A DNA stretch of 64,000 nt from Pseudomonadota bacterium (GTDB taxonomy: Bacteria > Pseudomonadota > Alphaproteobacteria > Acetobacterales > Acetobacteraceae): the NCBI GenBank assembly GCA_021798575.1, contig JAJZGI010000005.1, forward strand, positions 1 through 64,000, written 5' to 3'. Below the pieces are notes generated by a model. The model was not told where the DNA came from. It made no database searches and saw only the letters and a list, made by a program, of their open reading frames with translations. Below, piece by piece: positions 9,801 through 17,769 of the stretch. A program made the position numbers and the translations under genes. Positions within the stretch are counted from its first letter, which is position 1, and each line of letters starts with the position of its first letter.

Positions 9801-10498
9801 ATCGCGTGGATCGCCTGCTCATAGTCGCGCAGGTAGCGCGCGGCGTCGGTCTGCGTCAGCGCGGCCTCGCCCAGCATGTCGTAGGAGTAGCGGAAACCCC
9901 TGGCCTCGCACTTGCGGCTGTTGGCGAGCGCCTCGGCGATATTCTGCCCCACCACAAACTGCTCCCCCATGAGCCGCATGGCGATATTCACCCCACCCCG
10001 CACCACCGGCTCACCGCCGCGCGCCAACAGCCGGGTGAGCGCGGAGGAGAGGCCAGACTCGCTGCTTGTCGCGGTCAACTTGCCGGTGAGCAGCAGGCCC
10101 CAGGTGGCGGCGTTGACAAACACGGACCTGCTGCCGCCCAGATGACGCTCCCAGTTGCCGCCGCCGATCTTGTCGCGGATCAGCGCATCCCGGGTTGCAC
10201 TATCGGGGATCCGCAGGAGCGCCTCGGCCAGGCACATCAGCGCAACCCCCTCCTGGCTGGAGAGCGCATATTCCTGCAACAGGGTCTCCACGATGCCCAG
10301 GCTGCGCTTGGCACGCAGTTTTACCACCAGGCTCCTCGCGGTATTCTGCGCCATGTGGTTGAGCTTCGGTGGCAGGCTCGCCTGCCCGATCAGCGGCGGG
10401 ATACAATCCACCTCCGGCCTGCGGTAGGCCGCGGTGATCGCCGCGCGCAGCGCGGTCTGCGGCTGATCATTCTGCGCCAGGTCCAAAAATGGTCGCAT
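6872..10498 (-). CDS. putA: Bifunctional proline dehydrogenase / P5C dehydrogenase PutA
   Basis: The 1208-residue enzyme oxidises proline to glutamate in two steps. The FAD-linked proline dehydrogenase barrel occupies about residues 130-480 (VKLSALHPRY, RLVKGAYWDSEIK). The NAD-dependent P5C dehydrogenase occupies about 550-1000, with ETGGQNAMVV near 796 and the catalytic cysteine in SAGQRCSAL near 828. A C-terminal extension of about 200 residues caps the protein, as in long PutAs. The N-terminus lacks the ribbon-helix-helix DNA-binding domain of E. coli PutA, so the protein cannot repress its own gene that way. The adjacent lrp-type gene, one base upstream, is the obvious regulator. Electrons from proline go to the quinone pool and the product glutamate feeds the glutamate dehydrogenase encoded across the divergent promoter. 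Confidence 0.97.
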   Translation of the reverse strand: MRPFLDLAQNDQPQTALRAAITAAYRRPEVDCIPPLIGQASLPPKLNHMAQNTARSLVVKLRAKRSLGIVETLLQEYALSSQEGVALMCLAEALLRIPDSATRDALIRDKIGGGNWERHLGGSRSVFVNAATWGLLLTGKLTATSSESGLSSALTRLLARGGEPVVRGGVNIAMRLMGEQFVVGQNIAEALANSRKCEARGFRYSYDMLGEAALTQTDAARYLRDYEQAIHAIGKAAGRRGIYEGPGISVKLSALHPRYSRAQRGRVMTELLPILTRLAVLARSYDIGLNIDAEEADRLELSFDLLECLCAELALEGWNGIGFVVQAYQKRAPFVLDYLIDLAQRSRHRIMVRLVKGAYWDSEIKRAQVDGLEDFPVFTRKIHTDVSYLACARKLLTAPDAIFPQFATHNAHTLAAIHAMAGENFYPGQYEFQCLHGMGEPLYDEVVGAKQLNRPCRIYAPVGTHETLLAYLVRRLLENGANSSFVNQIADPKVSVESLIADPVEAAREISPLGAPHEKIPLPRAIFAPVRDNSAGFDLTNEQRLGSLAAAMLAGLATQWQASPIVGGGEVEGAAFQPVLNPADRRDEVGRVAHALPGQVALAFSLAQDAAPIWQSTPPAGRAATLLRAAMLLEERLPGLVGLIVREAGKSLPAAIGEVREAVDFLRYYASEIGGFDNATHRPLGPVVAISPWNFPLAIFMGQVSAALAAGNVVLAKPAAQTPLIAAAAVRLLLEAGVPAGAVQLLPGGGEIGAAMIAHPALRGVLFTGSTEVARAIQAQLAGRLDPHGMPIPLVAETGGQNAMVVDSSALPEQAVADILASSFDSAGQRCSALRILLVQEDIADRLLEMLRGAMAELRVGRPDRLECDIGPVIDAQASERISAHVMRLRERGFPVFSLALPMGTEHGHFIAPTVVEIPEIGVLGREVFGPVLHVLRYRVATLDGVMNEVNALGYGLTFGVHSRIDERIARVSGRIRAGNIYVNRNIIGAVVGVQPFGGHGLSGTGPKAGGPLYLRRLLAMRPAAHGLPVGEPPDICAAFIAWAGTQSIATDGLAEMASQAPARTPMALPGPVGEQNHYHVHPRGGVLCQAYAQAGVLRQITACLATGNVALVENFEGFAALQALPEEFGAHVRRATAESRAQAALFDGDPERLRELMRKLAEQPHMLVSVYPRLANGDYPLEFLMEEQCVSVNTTAAGGNASLMSIG

Positions 10499-10499
10499 C

Positions 10500-10937
10500 C
10501 TACAGCCGTGCCTTGGTGGAGCGCGGCGTGGCCAGCAGCAGGTTGGTGTCGCTGCTCACCACGCCGGGCACCAGGCGGATACGGCGCAGCGCCGCGTCGA
10601 AATCGGAGAGCGTGCCGGTGCCGACCTCCACAACGAGGTCCCAGCGTCCGTTGGTGGTGTGGATGGCCGAAATCTCGGGAAAGCCCGAGAGGCTCCGGAT
10701 CACCCGGTCGGTCGTATGCCCCTCGATCCGGATCATCATGATGCCGCGCACCGGCAGGTCGATGGCGTCGGACTGCAAAATCACGGTATAACCCAGAATG
10801 ACGCCGGATTTCTCCAGCCGCTCCATGCGCGCCCGCACGGTGGCGCGGGAGAGCCCCAGCTCGGTTGCAAGATTAGAGACGCTCTGCCGACCGTTATGGC
10901 GCAGGCGCGTGGTGAGTTTCTGGTCGATTTCATCCAT
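10500..10937 (-). CDS. Lrp/AsnC-family regulator, probable proline/arginine regulator (PutR-like)
   Basis: The 145-residue protein has the N-terminal helix-turn-helix of the Lrp/AsnC family (MDEIDQKLTTRLRHNGR, then LATELGLSRATVRARMERLE) and a C-terminal ligand-sensing RAM domain (IMMIRIEGHTTDRVIR through LVVEVGTGTLSDFDAALR). Its stop is separated from the putA start by one base, so the two are co-transcribed. In alphaproteobacteria, Lrp-type PutR proteins activate putA in response to proline (established for several species). Here the same promoter region also drives the arginase operon, so it probably controls both directions. Two matched palindromes upstream are its candidate operators. Confidence 0.93.
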   Translation of the reverse strand: MDEIDQKLTTRLRHNGRQSVSNLATELGLSRATVRARMERLEKSGVILGYTVILQSDAIDLPVRGIMMIRIEGHTTDRVIRSLSGFPEISAIHTTNGRWDLVVEVGTGTLSDFDAALRRIRLVPGVVSSDTNLLLATPRSTKARL

Positions 10938-10968
10938 GGTTTATCATTTAGTCGATTTTTACCACCAA

Positions 10969-10982
10969 AATGCTAGAGCATA
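10969..10982. promoter_or_regulatory. Candidate Lrp-type operator, proximal to the regulator gene
   Basis: AATGCTAGAGCATA contains the dyad ATGCT-AG-AGCAT, 32 bp upstream of the regulator start. Its centre lies 63 bp from the centre of a second copy of the same dyad, exactly six turns of B-DNA, which suits a wrapped Lrp octamer. Confidence 0.6.
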
Positions 10983-11031
10983 ACACAAAATTGGCCAATA
11001 ATCTTTGTTCACTCTGCCATAAAAACCGGCT

Positions 11032-11045
11032 TATGCTGGAGCATA
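11032..11045. promoter_or_regulatory. Candidate Lrp-type operator, proximal to arginase
   Basis: TATGCTGGAGCATA is a perfect 6+6 dyad with a two-base centre. It abuts the GGGG that probably serves as the arginase ribosome site, so protein bound here would block the arginase start region. It is the partner of the dyad at 10969-10982. Confidence 0.6.
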
Positions 11046-11061
11046 GGGGATGGATGACCAG

Positions 11062-11991
11062 ATGACCGTGACACATTGTAAACTGATCGGCATACCCTTG
11101 CAGGACGGCGCCGGTCGCCCGGGCTGCGAGATGGGACCCAGCGCGCTGCGCACCGCCGGGCTCGCCGCCGCCATCACCGGGCTCGGCCACCGGCTCACGG
11201 ACCTCGGCAATCTGCAAGCACCCGCCGCCAACCCCGTCACGCACCCCAACTCGGCCCTGAAAAACCTGGCGCAGGTCGCCGCCTGGGTGGAGCTGGTGCG
11301 GGAATGCGCCTTCGCCGCCAGCGCCGAGGGCCTGCCGATTTTCATGGGCGGGGACCACAGCCTCTCGGCTGGCAGCGTCACCGGCATCGCCCGGCGCGCC
11401 GCAGGGCTCGGGCGGCCCTTGTTCCTACTCTGGCTGGACGCCCATCCGGATTTTCATAGTCTGGACTCCACCTCGAGCGGCAATATCCATGGCACCCCGG
11501 TGGCCTATCTCACCGGGCAGAGCGGCTTCGCCGACGCCTTCGCAGCGCCGGAGGATATCGTGCCCCCCGCGCGCGTGGCGATGCTGGGCATCCGCAGCGT
11601 GGACGACGCCGAGCGTCGTGCCCTGCGTGCCTCGGGCATCACCGTGTGCGACATGCGGATGATCGATGAGCACGGCATCGCGCCCCTGCTCTCAAAATTC
11701 CTGGAGCAGGTGGCGGTCGAGCATGGCCTGCTGCATGTCAGCTTCGATGTGGATTTTCTGGACCCCGGGATCGCGCCTGCCGTCGGCACCACCGTGCCGG
11801 GTGGCGCCACCTTCCGGGAGGCACATCTGGTGATGGAGATGCTGCATGACAGCGGCCTGGTCTCCAGCCTCGACATCGTGGAGCTCAACCCGTTCCTGGA
11901 TGAGCGTGGCCGTACCGCGACCCTGCTGGTCGATCTCGTGGCGAGCCTGCTCGGCCGGCGCGTGATGGACCGCCCAACCTGGAGCTTTTAA
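11062..11991 (+). CDS. rocF: Arginase
   Basis: This enzyme hydrolyses arginine to ornithine and urea. The manganese ligands are all visible: GGDHS, then DAHPDFH, then DVDFLDP, in the order and spacing of the arginase/ureohydrolase family. The GRPGCEMGPSALR N-terminal block and the C-terminal VELNPFLDERG block are arginase-specific rather than agmatinase-like. I place the start at 11062 because an AGGGG lies 12 bases upstream; an in-frame ATG at 11050 directly abuts that AGGGG. The gene shares one base with the next (TAATG), the mark of a coupled operon. No urease is visible, so urea may be excreted or used elsewhere. Confidence 0.95.
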   Translation: MTVTHCKLIGIPLQDGAGRPGCEMGPSALRTAGLAAAITGLGHRLTDLGNLQAPAANPVTHPNSALKNLAQVAAWVELVRECAFAASAEGLPIFMGGDHSLSAGSVTGIARRAAGLGRPLFLLWLDAHPDFHSLDSTSSGNIHGTPVAYLTGQSGFADAFAAPEDIVPPARVAMLGIRSVDDAERRALRASGITVCDMRMIDEHGIAPLLSKFLEQVAVEHGLLHVSFDVDFLDPGIAPAVGTTVPGGATFREAHLVMEMLHDSGLVSSLDIVELNPFLDERGRTATLLVDLVASLLGRRVMDRPTWSF

Positions 11992-13034
11992 TGACCCCGA
12001 TCGCCAACCTCAACATCGTGCCGTTCGTCAGCGTCGACCATATGATGAAGCTGATCCTGAAGATCGGCGTCGAGCCCTTCCTGCTGGAGCTTGGCGCCTA
12101 TATCGAGGAGGATTTCCTGCGCTGGGAGCAGTTTGACAAAACCGCGCGGGTCGCCGCGCACTCCATCGATGGCGTGATCGAGCTGATGCCCGCCAGCGAT
12201 GACGCGCTCTACGCCTTCAAATATGTCAACGGCCACCCCAAGAACACGCGCGCCGGTCGGCAGACCGTCACCGCCTTCGGCCTGCTGGCGGATGTCAGCA
12301 CGGGCTACCCCATATTGCTCTCCGAGATGACGATCCTGACCGCGCTGCGCACCGCCGCCACCTCCGCCGTGGCCGCGAAATATCTGGCGCCCAGACATGC
12401 CCAGAGCATGGCGCTCATCGGCAATGGCGCGCAGTCCGAGTTCCAGGCCATGGCCTTCAAGGCGATGCTGGGGGTGAACCGCCTGCGGCTTTATGATACC
12501 GACCCTTCGGCCACCAAAAAATGCGCGGCGAATCTCCGCCCGTTCGGGTTCGAGATCACCGCCTGCGCCAGCGTGGCGGAGGCCGTGCAGGGTGTGCAGA
12601 TCGTCACCACTGCCACGGCGGACAAGCAGAACGCGACAATCCTGAGCGATAACCTGGTGGGTGCCGGAATGCACATCAACGCCATCGGCGGGGATTGCCC
12701 CGGCAAGACCGAACTGCACCGGGACATCCTGCTGCGCTCGGATATTTTCGTGGAATACCCACCACAGACGCGCATCGAGGGCGAAATCCAGCAGCTCTCG
12801 TCCGACCACCCGGTACAGGAACTATGGCAGGTGATCGCAGGGCGCGCACCGGGGCGCAAAACCGTCGGGCAGATCACCTTGTTCGACTCCGTCGGCTTCG
12901 CGGTCGAGGATTTCTCCGCCCTGCGCTACGTGCGCGACAAAGTGCTGCAAACCCCGTTCTTCGAGCGGCTGGACATGCTGGCGGACCCGGATGATCCGCG
13001 TGATCTGTTCGGCATGGTTCTGCGCGCCGCGTGA
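11991..13034 (+). CDS. ocd: Ornithine cyclodeaminase
   Basis: The 347-residue enzyme converts ornithine to proline and ammonia with a tightly bound NAD. The dinucleotide fold is marked by ALIGNGAQSEFQ at about 141, and the family block INAIGGDCPGKTEL lies at about 225. The length is normal. It sits between arginase (one-base overlap) and glutamate dehydrogenase (10-bp gap). Its product proline is the substrate of PutA, encoded divergently. That neighbourhood supports the ornithine cyclodeaminase call over the related alanine dehydrogenase or mu-crystallin-like members. Confidence 0.95.
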   Translation: MTPIANLNIVPFVSVDHMMKLILKIGVEPFLLELGAYIEEDFLRWEQFDKTARVAAHSIDGVIELMPASDDALYAFKYVNGHPKNTRAGRQTVTAFGLLADVSTGYPILLSEMTILTALRTAATSAVAAKYLAPRHAQSMALIGNGAQSEFQAMAFKAMLGVNRLRLYDTDPSATKKCAANLRPFGFEITACASVAEAVQGVQIVTTATADKQNATILSDNLVGAGMHINAIGGDCPGKTELHRDILLRSDIFVEYPPQTRIEGEIQQLSSDHPVQELWQVIAGRAPGRKTVGQITLFDSVGFAVEDFSALRYVRDKVLQTPFFERLDMLADPDDPRDLFGMVLRAA

Positions 13035-13044
13035 GCAGAGTGAT

Positions 13045-16000
13045 ATGACCGAAAAGAAATCCCCTATCCAACCTGCCCGCGAGGAGCTGCTGCGCCAAGT
13101 TGAACAAACCATGGCGCGCTATCTGCACGGCGATGCCCAAACAGCAGTGCTGGAGTTTCTGCCGCACTATGCGGCGGGCATCCCGACCCAGGAGCTGGCA
13201 GCGCGCACCGCCGAGGAGCTGGCCGGCGCCGTCATGTCGGTCTGGTCCTTCATGCAGCATCGCCCGGCGGGTGGTGCCTGTGTGCGCGTATTCAATCCGC
13301 GCGGTGGCGAGCAGGGTTGGGGCAGCGAATTCGCGGTGGTGGAGGTCGTGAACGATGACATGGGCTTCCTCGTCGAATCCGTGCTCGGCGTGCTGCAAAG
13401 CTTTGCCCAGCCGGTGCAGGCGCTGGTGCATCCCCGGCTTTCCGTGCGTCGCAACGCGGATGGAGCCCTGCATGCGCTGGGCGGGGATTCGGTGGAGTCG
13501 GTCATCCAGGTGAGTTTCGGCCCGCAGGTGGACGCGCAGCTTCTGCAACAAATTGCCCATTCCATCACCGCGGCGATGCGAGACACGCGCGCGGCGGTGC
13601 AGGATTTCGCGCCGATGCGCGCGCTGCTGGCCAGCACGGCGGAGGCGCTGCCCGCCGGGGCGGAGCGGCGTTTTCTCGGCTGGCTGGGCGAGCAGAATTT
13701 CATCCTGCTTGGCGCCCAGCAGATCACGCTCAACTCCGCGCTCCAGATCATCCCCGATGACAAGCCGCAGCCGCTCGGCGTGTTGCGCACGCCGGATAAC
13801 ACACTGTTTGAGGCCATAGAAATGCCGCAAATCTGGCAGGGCATCGCCCGGGACGCGCTGGCGCACTTCACCAACGTGGCGATCGCCAAGGCGGACCGGA
13901 ACTCCCGTGTCCATCGCCCGCAACTCTACGACGTCGTGGTGGTCAAACGCTTTGATGAAACGGGCGCGCTGTGCGGGCTGGTGCTGTTCGCCGGGCTGTT
14001 CGTGGCGGACGCCTACAATCGCAATCCGCGCAGCATCCCGCTGCTGGATGAAAAGGTGGAGGCGGTTCTGCAGGCGGCGCAGGTCGAGCCGCTGGGGCAC
14101 GATGGCAGGGCGCTGCGGCACATTCTGGACACCTGGCCGCGCGATGATCTGTTCCAGGCCAGCGTCGCGGATATTCTGGCGGCGGCGCAGCGGGTCATGC
14201 AGTTGCAGATCCGCCCGGCGCTGGCGCTGTTCGTCCGGCCGGATCTATTCGGCAGGCATCTCTCCGCCATCATCTTCGCCCCGCGTGACCGGCTGGACAG
14301 CACGCTGCGCGGCAAGCTGGCGGCGATGCTGGAGCGTGTGACCACGGGCAAAATCGTCGGCTATGCCCTGGCCATGGGCGATGGCCCGCTGGCGCGGGTG
14401 AACTATACCATCGCGGCGGACCCGGCGCAGGCCCGCGCGCTAGATGCCGCGACACTGGAAGCGGCGATGAAGGACGTTGGCCGCAGCTTTGCCGAGCGGC
14501 TGCACGAGGCGCTGGCTGGCGCGCACGGCCAGGCGCGCGCCAGCCAGTTGATGCGCGAATGGGGCAATGCCTTCCCCGATATCTACACCGAGAAGAACCA
14601 AGCCATGAGCGCGGTCGAGGATACCGCAGCGGCGGAGGCGGCGCGTCGCGGCGGCGGGTTCGAGAGCACGCTGGGCCGTGCCTTCGGCCAGGCCGAGCAT
14701 GTCGTGGTGCTTAAACTGTTCCATGCGGGCGAGCCGATCGCGCTGTCTGATATCGTGCCGCTGATCGAGAGCCTGGGCCTGCGCGTGATCGAGGAAGTGC
14801 CCTATCCGCTAACGCCCGAGGGCGGTGGCGTGGTGCTGCATGAGCTGCTGCTGGAAACCGCGGATGGCGCGGCGCTGGACCTCACGGCGCGCGCGCAACC
14901 CATCCGCGAGGCGATGGCAGCGATATGGCAGGGGCGCTGCGAGGCCGATGGCTTCAACCGGCTGATCCTGCGCGGGCTGAACTGGCGCGAGGCTTCATTG
15001 CTGCGCGCGATGTTCAAATGGTGCCGCCAGGTGCGCGCGCCCTTCAGCCAGAATGCGGTGGAAAACGCGCTGGCCGCGCACCCCCTGGTGGCGGGCGCGC
15101 TGCTCGCATGGTTTCACAGCCGGTTCGATCCGATGCGGGCGCGCGACAGTGCGGCGGAGGCAGGCTTCGAGGCGGAATTTCTGGCGCAGTTGGAGCAGGT
15201 GAGCAGCGCCGATGAAGACCGTATCCTGCGCCGCCTGCATCAGGCGATGGACGCCGTGCTGCGTACTAATTTTTATGATACAGGCAGCCCGGTCATCGCG
15301 CTGAAGTTCGACAGCGCGCGCGCCGGCGCCATGCCGCTGCCCCGCCCGATGGTGGAAATTTTCGTGCATGGCGCGCGCATGGAGGGCTGTCATCTGCGCG
15401 GCGGCAGGGTGGCGCGCGGCGGCATCCGCTGGTCAGATCGGCGCGATGACTTCCGCACCGAGATTCTGGGGCTTTTGAAGGCGCAGACGGTGAAAAACGT
15501 GGTCATCGTGCCGGTCGGCGCCAAAGGCGGCTTCGTGCTCAAACGCCCGCCCGCGCCCTCGGGCGATGTGGCGGTGGACCGCGAGGCGCTCCTGGCCGAG
15601 GGGATCGCCTGCTATAAGCTGCTCATCAACGCGATGCTGGACATCACGGATAATCTGCGCGCCGGGCAGGTCATTCCGCCACCACAGGTGGTGCGCCGCG
15701 ATGGCGATGACCCGTATCTCGTGGTCGCGGCGGACAAAGGCACAGCCAGCTTCAGCGATATCGCCAACGAGATCGCTCTGGCGCGCGGCTTCTGGCTGGG
15801 GGATGGTTTCGCCTCGGGCGGCGGGGTGGGCTATGACCATAAGGCGATGGGCATCACCGCGCGCGGCGCCTGGGTGAATATCGCGCATCATTTCCGCGAG
15901 CTGGATATCGACATCCAGAGCACCGAATTCACCTGTGCTGGCGTAGGGGATATGTCGGGCGACGTGTTCGGCAACGGGCTGCTGGTGAGCCGCTGCACGC

Positions 16001-17769
16001 TGCTGCGCGCCGCCTTCGACCATCGGCATATCTTCCTCGACCCCGAGCCGGTTGCTGCGGCGAGTCACGCCGAGCGGGCGCGCCTGTTCGCGCTCAAACG
16101 CTCCTCCTGGGATGATTACGACCGTAAAATACTCAGCGCGGGCGGCGGGGTATATTCGCGGCAGATGAAGACCCTGCCGCTCTCAGCCGCCGCACTGGCG
16201 ATGCTGGGCCTGCCCGCCGGGCCGCACGAGCCCGAGGCCGTGGTGCGTGCCATCCTCACCATGCAGGTGGACCTGCTCTATTTCGGCGGAATCGGCACCT
16301 ACGTGAAGGCGAGCGCCGAGAGCCAGGCCGAGGCCGACGACCGCGCGAACGACAGCGTGCGGGTGAATGGCCGCGAGCTGCGCGCGCGCGTGGTGGGTGA
16401 GGGGGCAAACCTCGCCGTCACCCAGGCCGGGCGCGTGGAGGCGGCGCTGGCGGGCGTGCGGATGAACACCGATGCGCTGGATAATTCCGCCGGCGTCTCG
16501 ACCTCCGACCACGAGGTGAATATCAAAATTCTGCTGGCGGACCCTGTGCATTCCGGCAAGCTCAACGCCCGCCAGCGGGTCGAGCTGTTGGAGGCGATGA
16601 CCGATGAGGTCGCCGCCCTGGTGCTGCGGGATAACCACCAGCAGTCGCTCGCCATCTCGCTCGACCAGATGGGCGGCGTGAGCGACATGCCGGCGCAGAA
16701 TGCACTGATGCATCTGCTGGAGACCCAGGGCGTGCTGGACCGCGCGGTGGCCGGCCTGCCCGAGGCGACACTGATGAACACGCGCGCGGCAGCGGGGCAG
16801 GCGCTCACCCGCCCGGAGCTGTGCACGCTCATGGCGACCATGAAGCTGCATCTGGCTGCGGTGCTGGATGCCTCCACGCTGCCCGATGACCCGGCGCTGG
16901 CGGCGCTGGTGGTGCGGTATTTTCCACAAGCCCTGCGGGAGCGGTTCAAAACCGAGATCAACCGCCACCAGCTTCGCCGGGAACTCATCGGCACCAGCGT
17001 CGCCAATGAACTCGTCAACCGGCTGGGCGTGGCCGGGTTTGGCCGCCTGGCGGGAGAAGGTGGTGCCGGCCTGGTGGAGGTGGCGCACGCCGCGCTGCTG
17101 GCGGAGGACGCCTACGGCCTTCAGGAAATCTATGCCCAGGTGGAAAACCTGCCGCAGGCTCCGGCGGGCGCGCGCTATGCCGTGCTGCTGGCCGCGAGCC
17201 GCTTGCAGGAGGAAGCCGCGCGCGTGCTGCTGGGCGCAGCCGGGCCGTTGCCAAGCCTGGGTGAGGGTGCGGCGGAGCTGCGTGCCCCGCTGGCGGCGCT
17301 CACGCAGGCGGCCTGCGCGCGTGTGGCGGGCAGCGCGGCGGTGGCAGAGCTGGCGCGCCAGGGGATTCCCGAGCCATTGGCGGCCTTTGCCGCCGCCGTG
17401 CCGGAGCTGGTCGCCGGGCCATTGATCGTGCGCCTCGCGCAGGCGCATGATGTGCCGATGGCGAGCGCGCAGGAGGCATGGTTGCAGGCCGGGCGCTGGA
17501 GCGCGATCGATACGCTGCGCGCCGCCGCCGCAACGCTGAAACCCCACGGCGTGTGGGAGGGCCGCGCGGTGACGATGATCAATGATGACCTCACCTCGTT
17601 GCAGGCCAATCTGGTGGGCGAGGCGCTGGCAACAAACACTGGCGCGGAGCCGTCCTCCGCCACCCTCGCCGCGGTGGAGCGCGCGCGCGAGGCCGCATTG
17701 CTGCCGGAAATCGTTTCATTGAGTGTCGCCGTGCGCCAGTTGTGCAAAAGCCTCGGGTTCACGTCATGA
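13045..17769 (+). CDS. Large (180-kDa class) NAD-specific glutamate dehydrogenase
   Basis: The 1574-residue protein matches the long NAD-dependent glutamate dehydrogenases of proteobacteria and Streptomyces. The regulatory N-terminal half (about 1-700) is followed by the catalytic region, with RVARGGIRWSDRRDDFRTE at about 788, KGGFVLK with the substrate lysine at about 826, and GEGANLAVTQ at about 1117. It deaminates glutamate to 2-oxoglutarate and is normally catabolic. I start at ATG 13045 because upstream in-frame codons overlap ocd. It is coupled by ATGA to the decarboxylase gene. It completes the arginine-to-2-oxoglutarate route in this operon, and such enzymes are commonly allosterically controlled by amino acids. 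Confidence 0.95.
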   Translation: MTEKKSPIQPAREELLRQVEQTMARYLHGDAQTAVLEFLPHYAAGIPTQELAARTAEELAGAVMSVWSFMQHRPAGGACVRVFNPRGGEQGWGSEFAVVEVVNDDMGFLVESVLGVLQSFAQPVQALVHPRLSVRRNADGALHALGGDSVESVIQVSFGPQVDAQLLQQIAHSITAAMRDTRAAVQDFAPMRALLASTAEALPAGAERRFLGWLGEQNFILLGAQQITLNSALQIIPDDKPQPLGVLRTPDNTLFEAIEMPQIWQGIARDALAHFTNVAIAKADRNSRVHRPQLYDVVVVKRFDETGALCGLVLFAGLFVADAYNRNPRSIPLLDEKVEAVLQAAQVEPLGHDGRALRHILDTWPRDDLFQASVADILAAAQRVMQLQIRPALALFVRPDLFGRHLSAIIFAPRDRLDSTLRGKLAAMLERVTTGKIVGYALAMGDGPLARVNYTIAADPAQARALDAATLEAAMKDVGRSFAERLHEALAGAHGQARASQLMREWGNAFPDIYTEKNQAMSAVEDTAAAEAARRGGGFESTLGRAFGQAEHVVVLKLFHAGEPIALSDIVPLIESLGLRVIEEVPYPLTPEGGGVVLHELLLETADGAALDLTARAQPIREAMAAIWQGRCEADGFNRLILRGLNWREASLLRAMFKWCRQVRAPFSQNAVENALAAHPLVAGALLAWFHSRFDPMRARDSAAEAGFEAEFLAQLEQVSSADEDRILRRLHQAMDAVLRTNFYDTGSPVIALKFDSARAGAMPLPRPMVEIFVHGARMEGCHLRGGRVARGGIRWSDRRDDFRTEILGLLKAQTVKNVVIVPVGAKGGFVLKRPPAPSGDVAVDREALLAEGIACYKLLINAMLDITDNLRAGQVIPPPQVVRRDGDDPYLVVAADKGTASFSDIANEIALARGFWLGDGFASGGGVGYDHKAMGITARGAWVNIAHHFRELDIDIQSTEFTCAGVGDMSGDVFGNGLLVSRCTLLRAAFDHRHIFLDPEPVAAASHAERARLFALKRSSWDDYDRKILSAGGGVYSRQMKTLPLSAAALAMLGLPAGPHEPEAVVRAILTMQVDLLYFGGIGTYVKASAESQAEADDRANDSVRVNGRELRARVVGEGANLAVTQAGRVEAALAGVRMNTDALDNSAGVSTSDHEVNIKILLADPVHSGKLNARQRVELLEAMTDEVAALVLRDNHQQSLAISLDQMGGVSDMPAQNALMHLLETQGVLDRAVAGLPEATLMNTRAAAGQALTRPELCTLMATMKLHLAAVLDASTLPDDPALAALVVRYFPQALRERFKTEINRHQLRRELIGTSVANELVNRLGVAGFGRLAGEGGAGLVEVAHAALLAEDAYGLQEIYAQVENLPQAPAGARYAVLLAASRLQEEAARVLLGAAGPLPSLGEGAAELRAPLAALTQAACARVAGSAAVAELARQGIPEPLAAFAAAVPELVAGPLIVRLAQAHDVPMASAQEAWLQAGRWSAIDTLRAAAATLKPHGVWEGRAVTMINDDLTSLQANLVGEALATNTGAEPSSATLAAVERAREAALLPEIVSLSVAVRQLCKSLGFTS

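Noticed and set aside
8135-10741. Very long open frame (868 codons) on the plus strand
   Set aside because: It is antisense to putA and the Lrp gene. Its translation is Arg/Gln/His-rich with no motif, the usual shadow of a GC-rich gene.
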